A DNA stretch of 64,000 bases from Primulina eburnea. Taxonomy: Eukaryota; Streptophyta; Magnoliopsida; Lamiales; Gesneriaceae. The notes beneath the pieces are model-generated. The model was not told where the DNA came from, made no database searches, and saw only the letters and a program-made list of their open reading frames with translations. Made by a program: the position numbers and the translations under genes. The number at the start of each line of letters is the position of its first letter. Position 1 is the first letter of the stretch. This document shows, piece after piece, positions 13,304 to 25,558 of the stretch. The DNA lies in assembly GCF_022965805.1 (NCBI RefSeq), contig NW_027331239.1, positions 124,001-188,000 of the forward strand. The letters run 5' to 3'.

Positions 13304-13316
13304 GGCTCTGATACCA
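13304..13316 (-). other. G1 primer-binding site (tRNA-iMet)
   Basis: On the minus strand TGGTATCAGAGCC, five bases inside the 5' LTR end. It is complementary to the 3' end of plant initiator tRNA-Met, the usual primer of this group. Confidence 0.92.
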
Positions 13317-14383
13317 CCTGTTGTGGGGACCCGGGCTCTAAATCTTTTTCTTGGGATTAAATGGATTGTTATTCTAAAATGTGGGTCAATTTTTCGCTTT
13401 TATATTTAAATCAAAATGTAACTAGACAAGCACAAGTTCTTTATTTAATTTACAACATACAAACATAAAATCTATGTCCTGTTCCGTATGTCCTCAACTA
13501 ACCAGTAATAAAATACAGTACATAACAAAAGACAACTACTGGTCCGTCTGCTAGGCCCGAGATCTCCACGCTAACACGATCATCTCTGTCTCGACCCAAA
13601 TCCTGCCCCACCTGTTGTTATGCACACATACAGACATAACAACAGCCGGAAAACCGGTGAGAACACATCCCAGTATAAACATGTGAACATGCATATAAAT
13701 ACTATAAAACATGAAACATGCTGATATGAATGTCATTCATATAAAATCATGAAATGCGAGCCTAATCATGTCTAGATGCGACTCGACTAAAACTCTAGGG
13801 ATCCCGGTGTGAATAAGACGATCTATCACCTACCCTCCCAATCGGGGTGACGGTACGTCTTATTCCTAGACTTCGGCCTGATCTGTATCCACGTCTACAA
13901 AGGGGCGGTGATCTTCCCCTAAGCTGGGATAGAACCGAACATCTAGAAGTCTGCCTGATCTCCAGACTGTCCTATCTTAATGCATGAATACAAAATCTGT
14001 AAACAAGCATAATCATCTAATGCAATGTAACATGATCTGTAAACAAAGCATAATAAGAATTGAATACAAGTTCTAATAAACATCTAATGCAATGTAACAT
14101 GATCTGTAAACAAAGCATAGCGAGATTTGCATACAAGATCTATAAACAATCTATAATAATAATACCTATATCAAGATATAAACAATAAAACTCGTATGTG
14201 GTTTTGGTTGGGAAACTCAAATGTGATCTCATTTGAGTCGTGATTCCCCAAAACAAAACATGTATTATACCTTTCGTCGTAGAATTGCTGTTACAGTCGT
14301 GAAGATGAATCTGCAATAGAATGTCTAACACTTTCTAGGAAATGTTTCTTTAACACTTACTAATCAAATGAAATCTCGCGCCT

Positions 14384-14392
14384 CTATTTATA
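14384..14392 (-). promoter_or_regulatory. Probable TATA box of the G1 5' LTR promoter
   Basis: TATAAATAG on the minus strand, identical to the 3' LTR copy at 8024-8032. This is the copy that would drive the Gag-Pol transcript. Confidence 0.65.
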
Positions 14393-14400
14393 GACAATGA

Positions 14401-14650
14401 TCGGAAGATCCGATCCACTTCGGACGCTCCGATCTGACACACTTCGGACGCTCCGAACTCACTTCGGACGTTCCGAATCCTGCATGTCTTCCACGTCTCT
14501 AGCCAACTGTCTCGGATGATCCGAACTACGATCGGTCGATCCGAACTCTGCATGCCATCCATGTGTCCAGCCACCTGGCTCGGACGCTCCGAACGCCGAA
14601 CGGACGATCCGAACGCATCGGACGATCCGATCCTGGTTCGGTCCTTCCGG
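14401..14650 (-). promoter_or_regulatory. Dyad-motif cluster TCGGA-N3-TCCGA, 5' LTR copy
   Basis: The same ten motifs as 8041-8290, displaced by 6360 bp, with no base change seen. Being in the 5' LTR, these would act on transcription of the element itself. Confidence 0.7.
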
Positions 14651-14796
14651 TCTCACCGAAATATAAATAATCCAACATTCTCGATATCGGTCAATCTAAT
14701 CTCAATAGATATCATTTCTTATTTCTTATGGTTATGTACAATCTTCACAACATATCTATGAATTCGTACATGTCAATCATTGCTCTGGGCATTACA

Positions 14797-14801
14797 CCCT
14801 C
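14797..14801. repeat. Target-site duplication of G1, right copy (CCCTC)
   Basis: Matches 6956-6960. The satellite resumes here in exact phase with the left flank. Confidence 0.95.
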
Positions 14802-17060
14802 CCCTTCTTAGTCCTAGGCAACCCCAAAATAAAGTCCATAGAAATGTCAATCCAAGTTCTTTTTAAGAATAGCACGCAAAAGTGTTCCCAATTTCTATTG
14901 GCAACTTCAGTTTGTCCATCCGTTTGAGGATGACAAGTAGTAGAAAACGACAATTTTGTGCCAAGTTTAGCCCATAAAGTATTCCAAAAGTAACTCAAGA
15001 ATTGAACATCGCGACCAGCAACAATAGTCATAGGCATGCCATGCAACCTAGCGACTTCTCTAAAGAACAAGTCCGCAATGTTTGAAGCATCATGGGTTTT
15101 ATGACAAGCTATAAAATGTGTAATCTTAGAGAATCGATCCACAACAACAAAAATAGAATACCTCCCCTTCTTAGTCCTATGCAACCCCAAAATAAAGTCC
15201 TTAGAAATGTCAATCCAAGTTCTTTTTAAGAATAGCACGCAAAAGTGTTCCCAAAGTTCTATTGTCAACTTCAGTTTGTCCATCCGTTTGAGGATGACAA
15301 GTAGTAGAAAACCACAATTTTGTGCCAAGTTTAGCGCATAAAGTCTTTCAAAAGTAACTCAATAATTTAATGTCGCGACCAGAAAACAATAGTCCTAGGC
15401 ATGCCATGCAACCTAACGACTTCTCTAAAGAACAAATCCGCAATGTTTGAAGCATCATGGGTTTTATGACAAGCTATAAAATGTACCATCTTAGAGAATC
15501 TATCAACAACAACAAAAATAGAATCCCTCCCCTTCTTAGTCCTAGGCAACCCCAAAATAAAGTCCATACAAATGTAAATCCAAGTTCTTTTTAAGAATAG
15601 CACGCAAAGGTGTTCCCAAAGTTCTATTGACAACTTCAGTTTGTCCATCCGTTTGAGGATGACAAGTAGTAGAAAACAACAATTTTGTGCCAAGTTTAGC
15701 CCATAAAGTATTCCAAAAGTAACTCAAGAATTTAACATCGCGACCAGAAACAATAGTCCTAGGCATGCCATGCAACCTAACGACTTCTCTAAGAACAAAT
15801 CCGCAATGTTTGAAGCATCATTGGTTTTATGACAAGCTATAAAATGTGCCATCTTAGAGAATCTATCCACAACAACAAAAATAGAATCCCTCCCCTTCTT
15901 AGTCCTAGGCAACCCCAAAATAAAGTCCATTAGAAATGTCAATCCAAGTTCTTTTTAAGAATAGCACGCAAAAGTGTTCCCAATTTCTATTAACAACTTC
16001 AGTTTGTCATCCGTTTGAGGATGACAAGTAGTAGAAAACAACAATTTTGTGCAAGTTTAGCCCATAAAGTATTCCAAAAGTAACTCAAGAATTTAACATC
16101 GCGACCAGAAACAATAGTCCTAGGCATGCCATGCAACCTAACGACTTCTCTAAAGAACAAATCCGCAATGTTTGAAGCATCATGGGTTTTATGACAAGCT
16201 ATAAAATGTACCATCTTAGAGAATCTATCCACAACAACAAAAATAGAATCCCTCCCCTTCTTAGTCCTAGGCAACCCCAAAATAAAGTCCATTGAAATGT
16301 CAATCAAAGTTCTTTGTTAAGAATAGCACGCAAAAGTGTTCCCAATTTCTATTGACAACTTCAGTTTGTCCATCCGTTTGAGGATGACAAGTAGTAGAAA
16401 ACAACAATTTTGTGCAAGTTTAGCCCATAAAGTATTCCAAAATTAACTCAAGAATTTAACATCGCGACCAGAAACAATAGTCCTAGGCATGCCATGCAAC
16501 CTAACGACTTCTCTAAGGAACAAATCCGCAATGTTTGAAGCATCATTGGTTTTATGACAAGCTATAAAATGTGCCAATCTTAGAGAATCTATTCACAACA
16601 ACAAAAATAGAATCCCTCCCCTTCTTAGTCCAAGGCAACCCCAAAATAAAGTCCATTGAAATGTCAATCAAAGTTCTTTTTAAGTATAGCACGCAAAAGT
16701 GTTCCCAATTTCTATTGACAACTTCAGTTTGTTCATCCGTTTGAGGATGACAAGTAGTAGAAACCAACAATTTTGTGCAAAGTTTAGCCCATAAAGTATT
16801 CCAAAAGTAACTCAAGAATTTAACATCGCGACCAGAAACAATAGTCCTAGGCATGCCATGCAACCTAACGACTTCTCTAAAGAACAAATCCGCAATGTTT
16901 GAAGCATCATGGGTTTTATGACAAGCTATAAAATGTACCATCTTAGAGAATCTATCCACAACAACAAAAATAGAATTCCTCCCCTTCTTAGTCCTAGGCA
17001 ACCCCAAAATAAAGTCCATTGAAATGTCAATCAAAGTTCTTTGTTAAGAATAGCACGCAA
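14797..17060 (-). repeat. Segmental duplication within the satellite, copy 1
   Basis: This block of divergent units has relatives at about 33650-35477 and 43254-45860. Shared rare variants: GTGTAATC followed by GAATCGATCC (15117, 33966, 44291), GAATACCTCC, AATTTAATGTCGCG with an extra A in CAGAAAACAATAG (15364, 34213, 44538), CCATACAAATG and CTCTAAGGAAC. Copy 1 contains extra units (about 15720-16440) compared with the other two. Confidence 0.8.
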
Positions 17061-20000
17061 AAGTGTTCCCAATTCTATTGACAACTTCAGTTTGTCCATC
17101 CGTTTGAGGATGACAAGTAGTAGAAAACAACAATTTTGTGCCAAGTTTAGCCCATAAAGTATTCCAAAAGTAACTCAAGAATTTAACATCGCGACCAGAA
17201 ACAATAGTCCTAGGCATGCCATGCAACCTAACGACTTCTCTAAAGAACAAATCCGCAATGTTTGAAGCATCATCGGTTTTATGACAAGCTATAAAATGTG
17301 CCATCTTAGAGAATCTATCCACAACAACAAAAATAGAATCCCTCCCCTTCTTAGTCCTAGGCAACCCCAAAATAAAGTCCATAGAAATGTCAATCCAAGT
17401 TCTTTTTAAGAATAGCACGCAAAAGTGTTCCCAAAGTTCTATTGACAACTTCAGTTTGTCCATCCGTTTGAGGATGACAAGTAGTAGAAAACAACAATTT
17501 TGTGCCAAGTTTAGCCCATAAAGTATTCCAAAAGTAACTCAAGAATTTAACATCGCGACCAGAAACAATAGTCCTAGGCATGCCATGCAACCTAACGACT
17601 TCTCTAAAGAACAAATCCGCAATGTTTGAAGCATCATCGGTTTTATGACAAGCTATAAAATGTGCCATCTTAGAGAATCTATCCACAACAACAAAAATAG
17701 AATCCCTCCCCTTCTTAGTCCTAGGCAACCCCAAAATAAAGTCCATAGAAATGTCAATCCAAGTTCTTTTTAAGAATAGCACGCAAAGGTGTTCCCAAAG
17801 TTCTATTGACAACTTCAGTTTGTCCATCCGTTTGAGGATGACAAGTAGTAGAAAACAACAATTTTGTGCCAAGTTTAGCCCATAAAGTATTCCAAAAGTA
17901 ACTCAAGAATTTAACATCGCGACCAGAAACAATAGTCCTAGGCATGCCATGCAACCTAACGACTTCTCTAAAGAACAAATCCGCAATGTTTGAAGCATCA
18001 TGGGTTTTATGACAAGCTATAAAATGTGCCATCTTAGAGAATCTATCCACAACAACAAAAATAGAATCCCTCCCCTTCTTAGTCCTAGGCAACCCCAAAA
18101 TAAAGTCCATAGAAATGTCAATCCAAGTTCTTTTTAAGAATAGCACGCAAAAGTGTTCCCAAAGTTCTATTGACAACTTCAGTTTGTCCATCCGTTTGAG
18201 GATGACAAGTAGTAGAAAACAACAATTTTGTGCCAAGTTTAGCCCATAAAGTCTTCCAAAAGTAACTCAAGAATTTAACATCGCGACCAGAAACAATAGT
18301 CCTAGGCATGCCATGCAACCTAACGACTTCTCTAAAGAACAAATCCGCAATGTTTGAAGCATCATCGGGTTTTATGACAAGCTATAAAATGTACCATCTT
18401 AGAGAATCTATCCACAACAACAAAAATAGAATCCCTCCCCTTCTTAGTCCTAGGCAACCCCAAAATAAAGTCCATAGAAATGTCAATCCAAGTTCTTTTT
18501 AAGAATAGCACGCAAAGGTGTTCCCAAAGTTCTATTGACAACTTCAGTTTGTCCATCCGTTTGAGGATGACAAGTAGTAGAAAACAACAATTTTGTGCCA
18601 AGTTTAGCCCATAAAGTATTCCAAAAGTAACTCAAGAATTTAACATCGCGACCAGAAACAATAGTCCTAGGCATGCCATGCAACCTAACGACTTCTCTAA
18701 AGAACAAATCCGCAATGTTTGAAGCATCATTGGTTTTATGACAAGCTATAAAATGTGCCATCTTAGAGAATCTATCCACAACAACAAAAATAGAATCCCT
18801 CCCCTTCTTAGTCCTAGGCAACCCCAAAATAAAGTCCATAGAAATGTCAATCCAAGTTCTTTTTAAGAATAGCACGCAAAAGTGTTCCCAAAGTTCTATT
18901 GACAACTTCAGTTTGTCCATCCGTTTGAGGATGACAAGTAGTAGAAAACAACAATTTTGTGCCAAGTTTAGCCCATAAAGTATTCCAAAAGTAACTCAAG
19001 AATTTAACATCGCGACCAGAAACAATAGTCCTAGGCATGCCATGCAACCTAACGACTTCTCTAAAGAACAAATCCGCAATGTTTGAAGCATCATGGGTTT
19101 TATGACAAGCTATAAAATGTGCCATCTTAGAGAATCTATCCACAACAACAAAAATAGAATCCCTCCCCTTCTTAGTCCTAGGCAACCCCAAAATAAAGTC
19201 CATAGAAATGTCAATCCAAGTTCTTTTTAAGAATAGCACGCAAAAGTGTTCCCAAAGTTCTATTGACAACTTCAGTTTGTCCATCCGTTTGAGGATGACA
19301 AGTAGTAGAAAACAACAATTTTGTGCCAAGTTTAGCCCATAAAGTATTCCAAAAGTAACTCAAGAATTTAACATCGCGACCAGAAACAATAGTCCTAGGC
19401 ATGCCATGCAACCTAACGACTTCTCTAAAGAACAAATCCGCAATGTTTGAAGCATCATCGGTTTTATGACAAGCTATAAAATGTGCCATCTTAGAGAATC
19501 TATCCACAACAACAAAAATAGAATCCCTCCCCTTCTTAGTCCTAGGCAACCCCAAAATAAAGTCCATAGAAATGTCAATCCAAGTTCTTTTTAAGAATAG
19601 CACGCAAAAGTGTTCCCAAAGTTCTATTGACAACTTCAGTTTGTCCATCCGTTTGAGGATGACAAGTAGTAGAAAACAACAATTTTGTGCCAAGTTTAGC
19701 CCATAAAGTATTCCAAAAGTAACTCAAGAATTTAACATCGCGACCAGAAACAATAGTCCTAGGCATGCCATGCAACCTAACGACTTCTCTAAAGAACAAA
19801 TCCGCAATGTTTGAAGCATCATGGGTTTTATGACAAGCTATAAAATGTGCCATCTTAGAGAATCTATCCACAACAACAAAAATAGAATCCCTCCCCTTCT
19901 TAGTCCTAGGCAACCCCAAAATAAAGTCCATAGAAATGTCAATCCAAGTTCTTTTTAAGAATAGCACGCAAAAGTGTTCCCAAAGTTCTATTGACAACTT

Positions 20001-23000
20001 CAGTTTGTCCATCCGTTTGAGGATGACAAGTAGTAGAAAACAACAATTTTGTGCCAAGTTTAGCCCATAAAGTATTCCAAAAGTAACTCAAGAATTTAAC
20101 ATCGCGACCAGAAACAATAGTCCTAGGCATGCCATGCAACCTAGCGACTTCTCTAAAGAACAAGTCCGCAATGTTTGAAGCATCATCGGTTTTATGACAA
20201 GCTATAAAATGTGCCATCTTAGAGAATCTATCCACAACAACAAAAATAGAATCCCTCCCCTTCTTAGTCCTAGGCAACCCCAAAATAAAGTCCATAGAAA
20301 TGTCAATCCAAGTTCTTTTTAAGAATAGCACGCAAAAGTGTTCCCAAAGTTCTATTGACAACTTCAGTTTGTCCATCCGTTTGAGGATGACAAGTAGTAG
20401 AAAACAACAATTTTGTGCCAAGTTTAGCCCATAAAGTATTCCAAAAGTAACTCAAGAATTTAACATCGCGACCAGAAACAATAGTCCTAGGCATGCCATG
20501 CAACCTAACGACTTCTCTAAAGAACAAATCCGCAATGTTTGAAGCATCATCGGTTTTATGACAAGCTATAAAATGTGCCATCTTAGAGAATCTATCCACA
20601 ACAACAAAAATAGAATCCCTCCCCTTCTTAGTCCTAGGCAACCCCAAAATAAAGTCCATAGAAATGTCAATCCAAGTTCTTTTTAAGAATAGCACGCAAA
20701 GTGTTCCCAAAGTTCTATTGACAACTTCAGTTTGTCCATCCGTTTGAGGATGACAAGTAGTAGAAAACAACAATTTTGTGCCAAGTTTAGCCCATAAAGT
20801 ATTCCAAAAGTAACTCAAGAATTTAACATCGCGACCAGAAACAATAGTCCTAGGCATGCCATGCAACCTAACGACTTCTCTAAAGAACAAATCCGCAATG
20901 TTTGAAGCATCATTGGTTTTATGACAAGCTATAAAATGTGCCATCTTAGAGAATCTATCCACAACAACAAAAATAGAATCCCTCCCCTTCTTAGTCCTAG
21001 GCAACCCCAAAATAAAGTCCATAGAAATGTCAATCCAAGTTCTTTTTAAGAATAGCACGCAAAAGTGTTCCCAAGTTCTATTGACAACTTCAGTTTGTCC
21101 ATCCGTTTGAGGATGACAAGTAGTAGAAAACAACAATTTTGTGCCAAGTTTAGCCCATAAAGTATTCCAAAAGTAACTCAAGAATTTAACATCGCGACCA
21201 GAAACAATAGTCCTAGGCATGCCATGCAACCTAGCGACTTCTCTAAAGAACAAGTCCGCAATGTTTGAAGCATCATCGGTTTTATGACAAGCTATAAAAT
21301 GTGCCATCTTAGAGAATCTATCCACAACAACAAAAATAGAATCCCTCCCTTCTTAGTCCTAGGCAACCCCAAAATAAAGTCCATAGAAATGTCAATCCAA
21401 GTTCTTTTTAAGAATAGCACGCAAAAGTGTTCCCAATTTCTATTGACAACTTCAGTTTGTCCATCCGTTTGAGTATGACAAGTAGTAGAAAACAACAATT
21501 TTGTGCCAAGTTTAGCCCATAAAGTATTCCAAAAGTAACTCAAGAATTTAACATCGCGAACAGAAACAATAGTCCTAGGCATGCCATGCAACCTAGCGAC
21601 TTCTCTAAAGAACAAGTCCGCAATGTTTGAAGCATCATCAGTTTTATGACAAGCTATAAAATGTACCATCTTAGAGAATCTATCCACAACAACAAAAATA
21701 GAATCCCTCCCCTTCTTAGTCCTAGGCAACCCCAAAATAAAAGTCCATAGAAATGTCAATCAAAGTTCTTTTTAAGAATAGCACGCAAAAGTGTTCCCAA
21801 TTTCTATTGACAACTTCAGTTTGTCCATCCGTTTGAGGATGACAAGTAGTAGAAAACAACAATTTTGTGCCAAGTTTAGCCCATAAAGTATTCCAAAATT
21901 AACTCAAGAATTTAACATTGCGACCAGAAACAATATTTCTAGGCATGCCATGCAACCTAACGACTTCTCTAAAGAACAAGTCCGCAATGTTTGAAGCATC
22001 ATCGGTTTTATGACAAGCTATAAAATGTGCCATCTTAGAGAATCTATCCACAACAAGAAAAATAGAATCCCTCCCTTTCTTAGTCCTAGGCAACCCCAAA
22101 ATAAAGTCCATAGAAATGTCAATCCAAGTTCTTTTTAAGAATAACACGCAAAAGTGTTCCCAATTTCTATTGACAACTTCAGTTTGTCCATCCGTTTGAG
22201 CATGACAAGTAGTAGAAAACAACAATTTTGTGCCAAGTTTAGCCCATAAAGTATTCCAAAAGTAACTCAAGAATTTAACATCGCGACCAGAAACAATAGT
22301 CCTAGGCATGCCATGCAACCTAACGACTTCTCTAAAGAACAAATCCGCAATGTTTGAAGCATCATGGGTTTTATGACAAGCTATAAAATGTACCATCTTA
22401 GAGAATCTATCCACAACAACAAAAATAGAATCCCTCCCCTTCTTAGTCCTAGGCAACCCCAAAATAAAGTCCATTAGAAATGTCAATCCAAGTTCTTTGT
22501 TAAGAATAGCACGCAAAAGTGTTCCCAAGTTCTATTGACAACTTCAGTTTGTCCATCCGTTTGAGGATGACAAGTAGTAGAAAACAACAATTTTGTGCCA
22601 AGTTTAGCCCATAAAGTCTTCCAAAAGTAACTCGAGAATTTAACATCGCGACCAGAAACAATAGTCCTAGGCGTTCCATGCAACCTAACGACTTCTCTAA
22701 AGAACAAATCCGCTATGTTTGAAGCAGCATCGGTTTTATGACAAGCTATAAAATGTGCCATCTTAGAGAATCTATCCACAACAACAAAAATAGAATCCCT
22801 CCCCTTCTTAGTGCTATGCAACCCCAAAATAAAGTCCATAGAAATGTCAATCCAAGTTCTTTTTAAGAATAGCACGCAAAAGTGTTCCCAAATTTCTATT
22901 GAAAACTTCAGTTTGTCCATCCGTTTGAGCATGACAAGTAGTAGAAAACAACAATTTTGTGCCAAGTTTAGCCCATAAAGTATTCCAAAAGTAACTCAAG

Positions 23001-23380
23001 AATTTAACATCGCGACCAGAAACAATAGTCCTAGGCATGCCCTGCAACCTAACGACTTCTCTAAAGAACAAATCCGCAATGTTTGAAGCATCATGGGTTT
23101 TATGACAAGCTATAAAATGTATCATCTTAGAGAATCTATCCACAACAACAAAAATAGAATCCCTCCCCTTCTTAGTCCTATGCAACCCCAAAATAAAGTC
23201 CATAGAAATGTCAATTAAAGTTCTTTTTAAGAATAGCACGCAAATGTGTTCCCAAAGTTCTATTGCCAACTTCAGTTTGTCCATCCGTTTGAGGATGACA
23301 AGTAGTAGAAAACAACAATTTTGTTGCAAGTTTAGCACATAAAGTCTTCCAAAAGTAACTCAATAATTTAACGTCGGGAC

Positions 23381-23385
23381 CAGAA
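23381..23385. repeat. Target-site duplication of C1, left copy (CAGAA)
   Basis: CAGAA directly before the LTR, repeated at 32773-32777. Joining the flanks gives GGGACCAGAATACAATAG, which exists uninterrupted at 33133-33150. Confidence 0.95.
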
Positions 23386-25544
23386 TGAAAGCGGACCGGT
23401 TACGGTGGCCGGAAACGCAACGGAAGCATAAAAATCAAAATTTTAAGGGAATATTTCGGCCACCCCTAGGACTTGTGCAATATTTACAAAAACAAAAACA
23501 TCATTCATAGGATGTTAAAGAAATATTACCTATCAACTTTAAAAGTTGATTGTGGCTCCAACTAAGGTGTGAACACCTTAGCTCTTGAATGGCATGAAGA
23601 AATCTACAAGCTCTCCTCCAAAACCTTGAAACTTTCCTTCAAATTAGGCCCACCACTAACTAGGGAAATCCCCTCACAATTTGCACTAGAAAAATGTGAG
23701 GATTTTTCAAAGAGAAGTGTGTTTATTCTTCAACAATTGAAGAACACAAAAATGGAGAAAACTTGGAGAGAAAAGTAGTAGAGGTTTCGGCCATGCTTCA
23801 TGTGGAGAAGAGGGAGAATGAATTAATTTTCTTGTCTTGGTGTTGCAAAAAGCAAAAGTGAAAAAGTTGCATGCCATGCAATTTTTTATTCAAAAGTAAT
23901 CTCCACCTCTTCACCTCCCATGCATGCATATAATATAGTTTTTAATCAAATTAAAAACTTTGGACTAAATTTAATTATCTCAAACATATTTGAGACTAAT
24001 TAAACATTACTTGAATTTACTCAAGTCCCACTAGTTTAAATAATTATTTTAATTGAGCTCTACAAGACTCAATATTATTTAATTAATCCAACACTTGAAT
24101 TAATTTAATTATTTGGGCTCTACTAGGCCCACTAGTGTTTAATTAATTCAACACTTGAATTAATTTATTTAGTCCATAATAATGTCTATGAAAATCACAA
24201 TTTTCAATTACATTATTCACTTGGCCCAAATTTTAATTTAGGAACACTTCCATAAATCAAAATTTATATTTCTCTCATAGAACTCATACTTCTATTTTTC
24301 TTTACACTTATAAACACATTTATAAGCCGTTCAACACTTTGAACTATTTTCTCCTTTATAGAAGTCATACTTCCAATTTTCCTTACGCTTATAAACTCCT
24401 TTATAAGCCGTTCAACACATTGAACTATTTTACTTCTCATCGGGATTTACAAAGCTAGTACTTGTGTGGCCCTCAATGGTTCATTGATACAACTAGCCGT
24501 GGGTTCACATCTCCATGTGATTCGGACTAAACATGTCCTTATTCGAGCATACCCCAATTGCTCCATTCTTACTTATCAACTCCTTGATAGTAAGAACGTC
24601 AGAACTCAAGTCTGATAGTACCCAACCAATCACGTTAAACGCCTAGCAGCATCGCTTACGTGATTCCCTAGGTATCACATGATAGTGCCTGCAAGAACCA
24701 TTCAATTATGGTTAGCGTACAGTACGGTCCCTTCAACTCATATATCCCGATCGATTCGACAACCATTGGTTTATCGAGAGTTGTCCAAGAATCGATACTA
24801 TGTGTCATGTCGTAGTTGCATCGATGGTGTAATCTATGAAACCCCTTTCATAATTACAACCATACTCTGGCCAGAGATTTCGATCTACATACACATGATA
24901 ACACATAGGATATCCATACCCGAAGGTAAGCGGTGAATCCCCGACTACAATGCATCGACTCCTATGTGTTTCGACAGAACACCCAACCTTGCCACCTGAT
25001 GACCCCATGAGAGTCGGTAAACAAGTCAAAGTGTAATTCTAGCACATAGAGTCTCAATGTTGTCCCGGGTCATAAGGACTAATTCTGTACAACCATAAAC
25101 CAGGACTTTTCCACTCGATAAGTGAGAACCACTTGGAAAGTCCTTTTATGGAGGGTTGTTCAGTGCACTCTACAAGGAGCACCTATCTGCATGTTCGGAC
25201 ATCACAATGTCCCCTACCAATGAAACATGGTACTCACATCGCAGATACTAGTCTCTAACTCGAGCGGCATATATCCTTCTTAGTGGCGGCTGAATCGACT
25301 AGGAACCGTTTAGAATATACAGTATTACAAATATGAGTTTCATGATACTCATCATATGAGCATCTCATATTCTTTCTACTATTCGTATATTCAAGGGCTT
25401 TATCTATGCAGCTAGCATGGGTATACAGATAAAGATTTGCCAAAATAATAATTTCAAATATTATTAAAATAAAGACTGCTTATACATAGAGTTTCATTGT
25501 GAACACTCGGCCAACACTTGGCTCGACGGGCACCTACTCTAACA
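23386..25544 (-). repeat. C1 3' LTR (2159 bp)
   Basis: Starts TG and ends CA; pairs with 30614-32772. Substitutions seen are near 24283, 24327, 25269 and 25284. It includes an 81-bp tandem duplication and an AT-rich part with a 60-bp-period repeat (24081-24180, AATTAAT-CAACACTTG). A possible TATA-like stretch in element sense (CTATATTATATGC) is at about 23926-23938, but I cannot support it strongly. The open frames at 23569-23778, 24679-24936 and 24805-25029 occur in both LTRs and look fortuitous. Confidence 0.94.
24279..24440. repeat. 81-bp tandem duplication inside the C1 LTR
   Basis: Two imperfect 81-bp copies, 24279-24359 and 24360-24440. They share AGAA-TCATACTTC, CTTATAAAC, TTTATAAGCCGTTCAACAC and TTGAACTATTTT. 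The same pair is at 31507-31668 in the other LTR, so it predates the insertion. Confidence 0.8.
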
Positions 25545-25555
25545 ATCTCCCACTT
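25545..25555 (-). other. C1 polypurine tract
   Basis: AAGTGGGAGAT on the minus strand, adjoining the 3' LTR start TGTTAGAG. Typical position and composition for a copia element. Confidence 0.7.
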
Positions 25556-25558
25556 GCA

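Larger units (their letters stand above)
6961..14796 (-). mobile_element. G1: intact Ty3/gypsy chromovirus-like LTR retrotransposon
   Basis: A complete element of 7.84 kb on the minus strand. Order from right to left: 5' LTR (13322-14796), tRNA-iMet primer site, short leader, one gag-pol frame, polypurine tract, 3' LTR (6961-8436). Both LTRs start TG and end CA. The two copies differ only by three single-base indels that I can find and no substitution, so the insertion is very recent. The 5-bp duplication CCCTC places it in a satellite unit. Pol order PR-RT-RH-INT is Ty3/gypsy, and an EEATWE motif at the C-terminus resembles the chromodomain tail of chromoviruses, probably the Tekay/Del lineage. 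All expected catalytic motifs are present, so it may be autonomous. Confidence 0.96.
13322..14796 (-). repeat. G1 5' LTR (1475 bp)
   Basis: Counterpart of 6961-8436, virtually identical. In element sense it runs from 14796 to 13322 and carries the active promoter position. It contains the same motif cluster (14401-14650) and TATA box. Confidence 0.95.
14797..23385 (-). repeat. Satellite array segment B, integrase-core-derived, about 23-24 units
   Basis: Continues the same 362-364-bp repeat in phase after G1. About 14.8-17.0 kb and 21.3-23.4 kb hold divergent units, with diagnostic changes such as GTGTAATC (15117), GAATACCTCC, CCATACAAATG and AAAATTAACTC. About 17.0-21.3 kb is homogeneous, mostly of the 364-bp class. 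The last unit before C1 is a rare variant (TTGTTGCAAGTTTAGCACAT, GTCGGGACCAG). No promoter or terminator is visible. Confidence 0.96.

Noticed and set aside
13304..13316. Fragments of tRNA-Met genes at four places
   Set aside because: They are 12-13-bp matches directly inside LTR ends, so they are retrotransposon primer-binding sites.
23569..23778. Small plus-strand protein (69 codons), repeated at 30797-31006
   Set aside because: It lies antisense in both C1 LTRs, has no recognisable domain, and is duplicated only because LTRs are.
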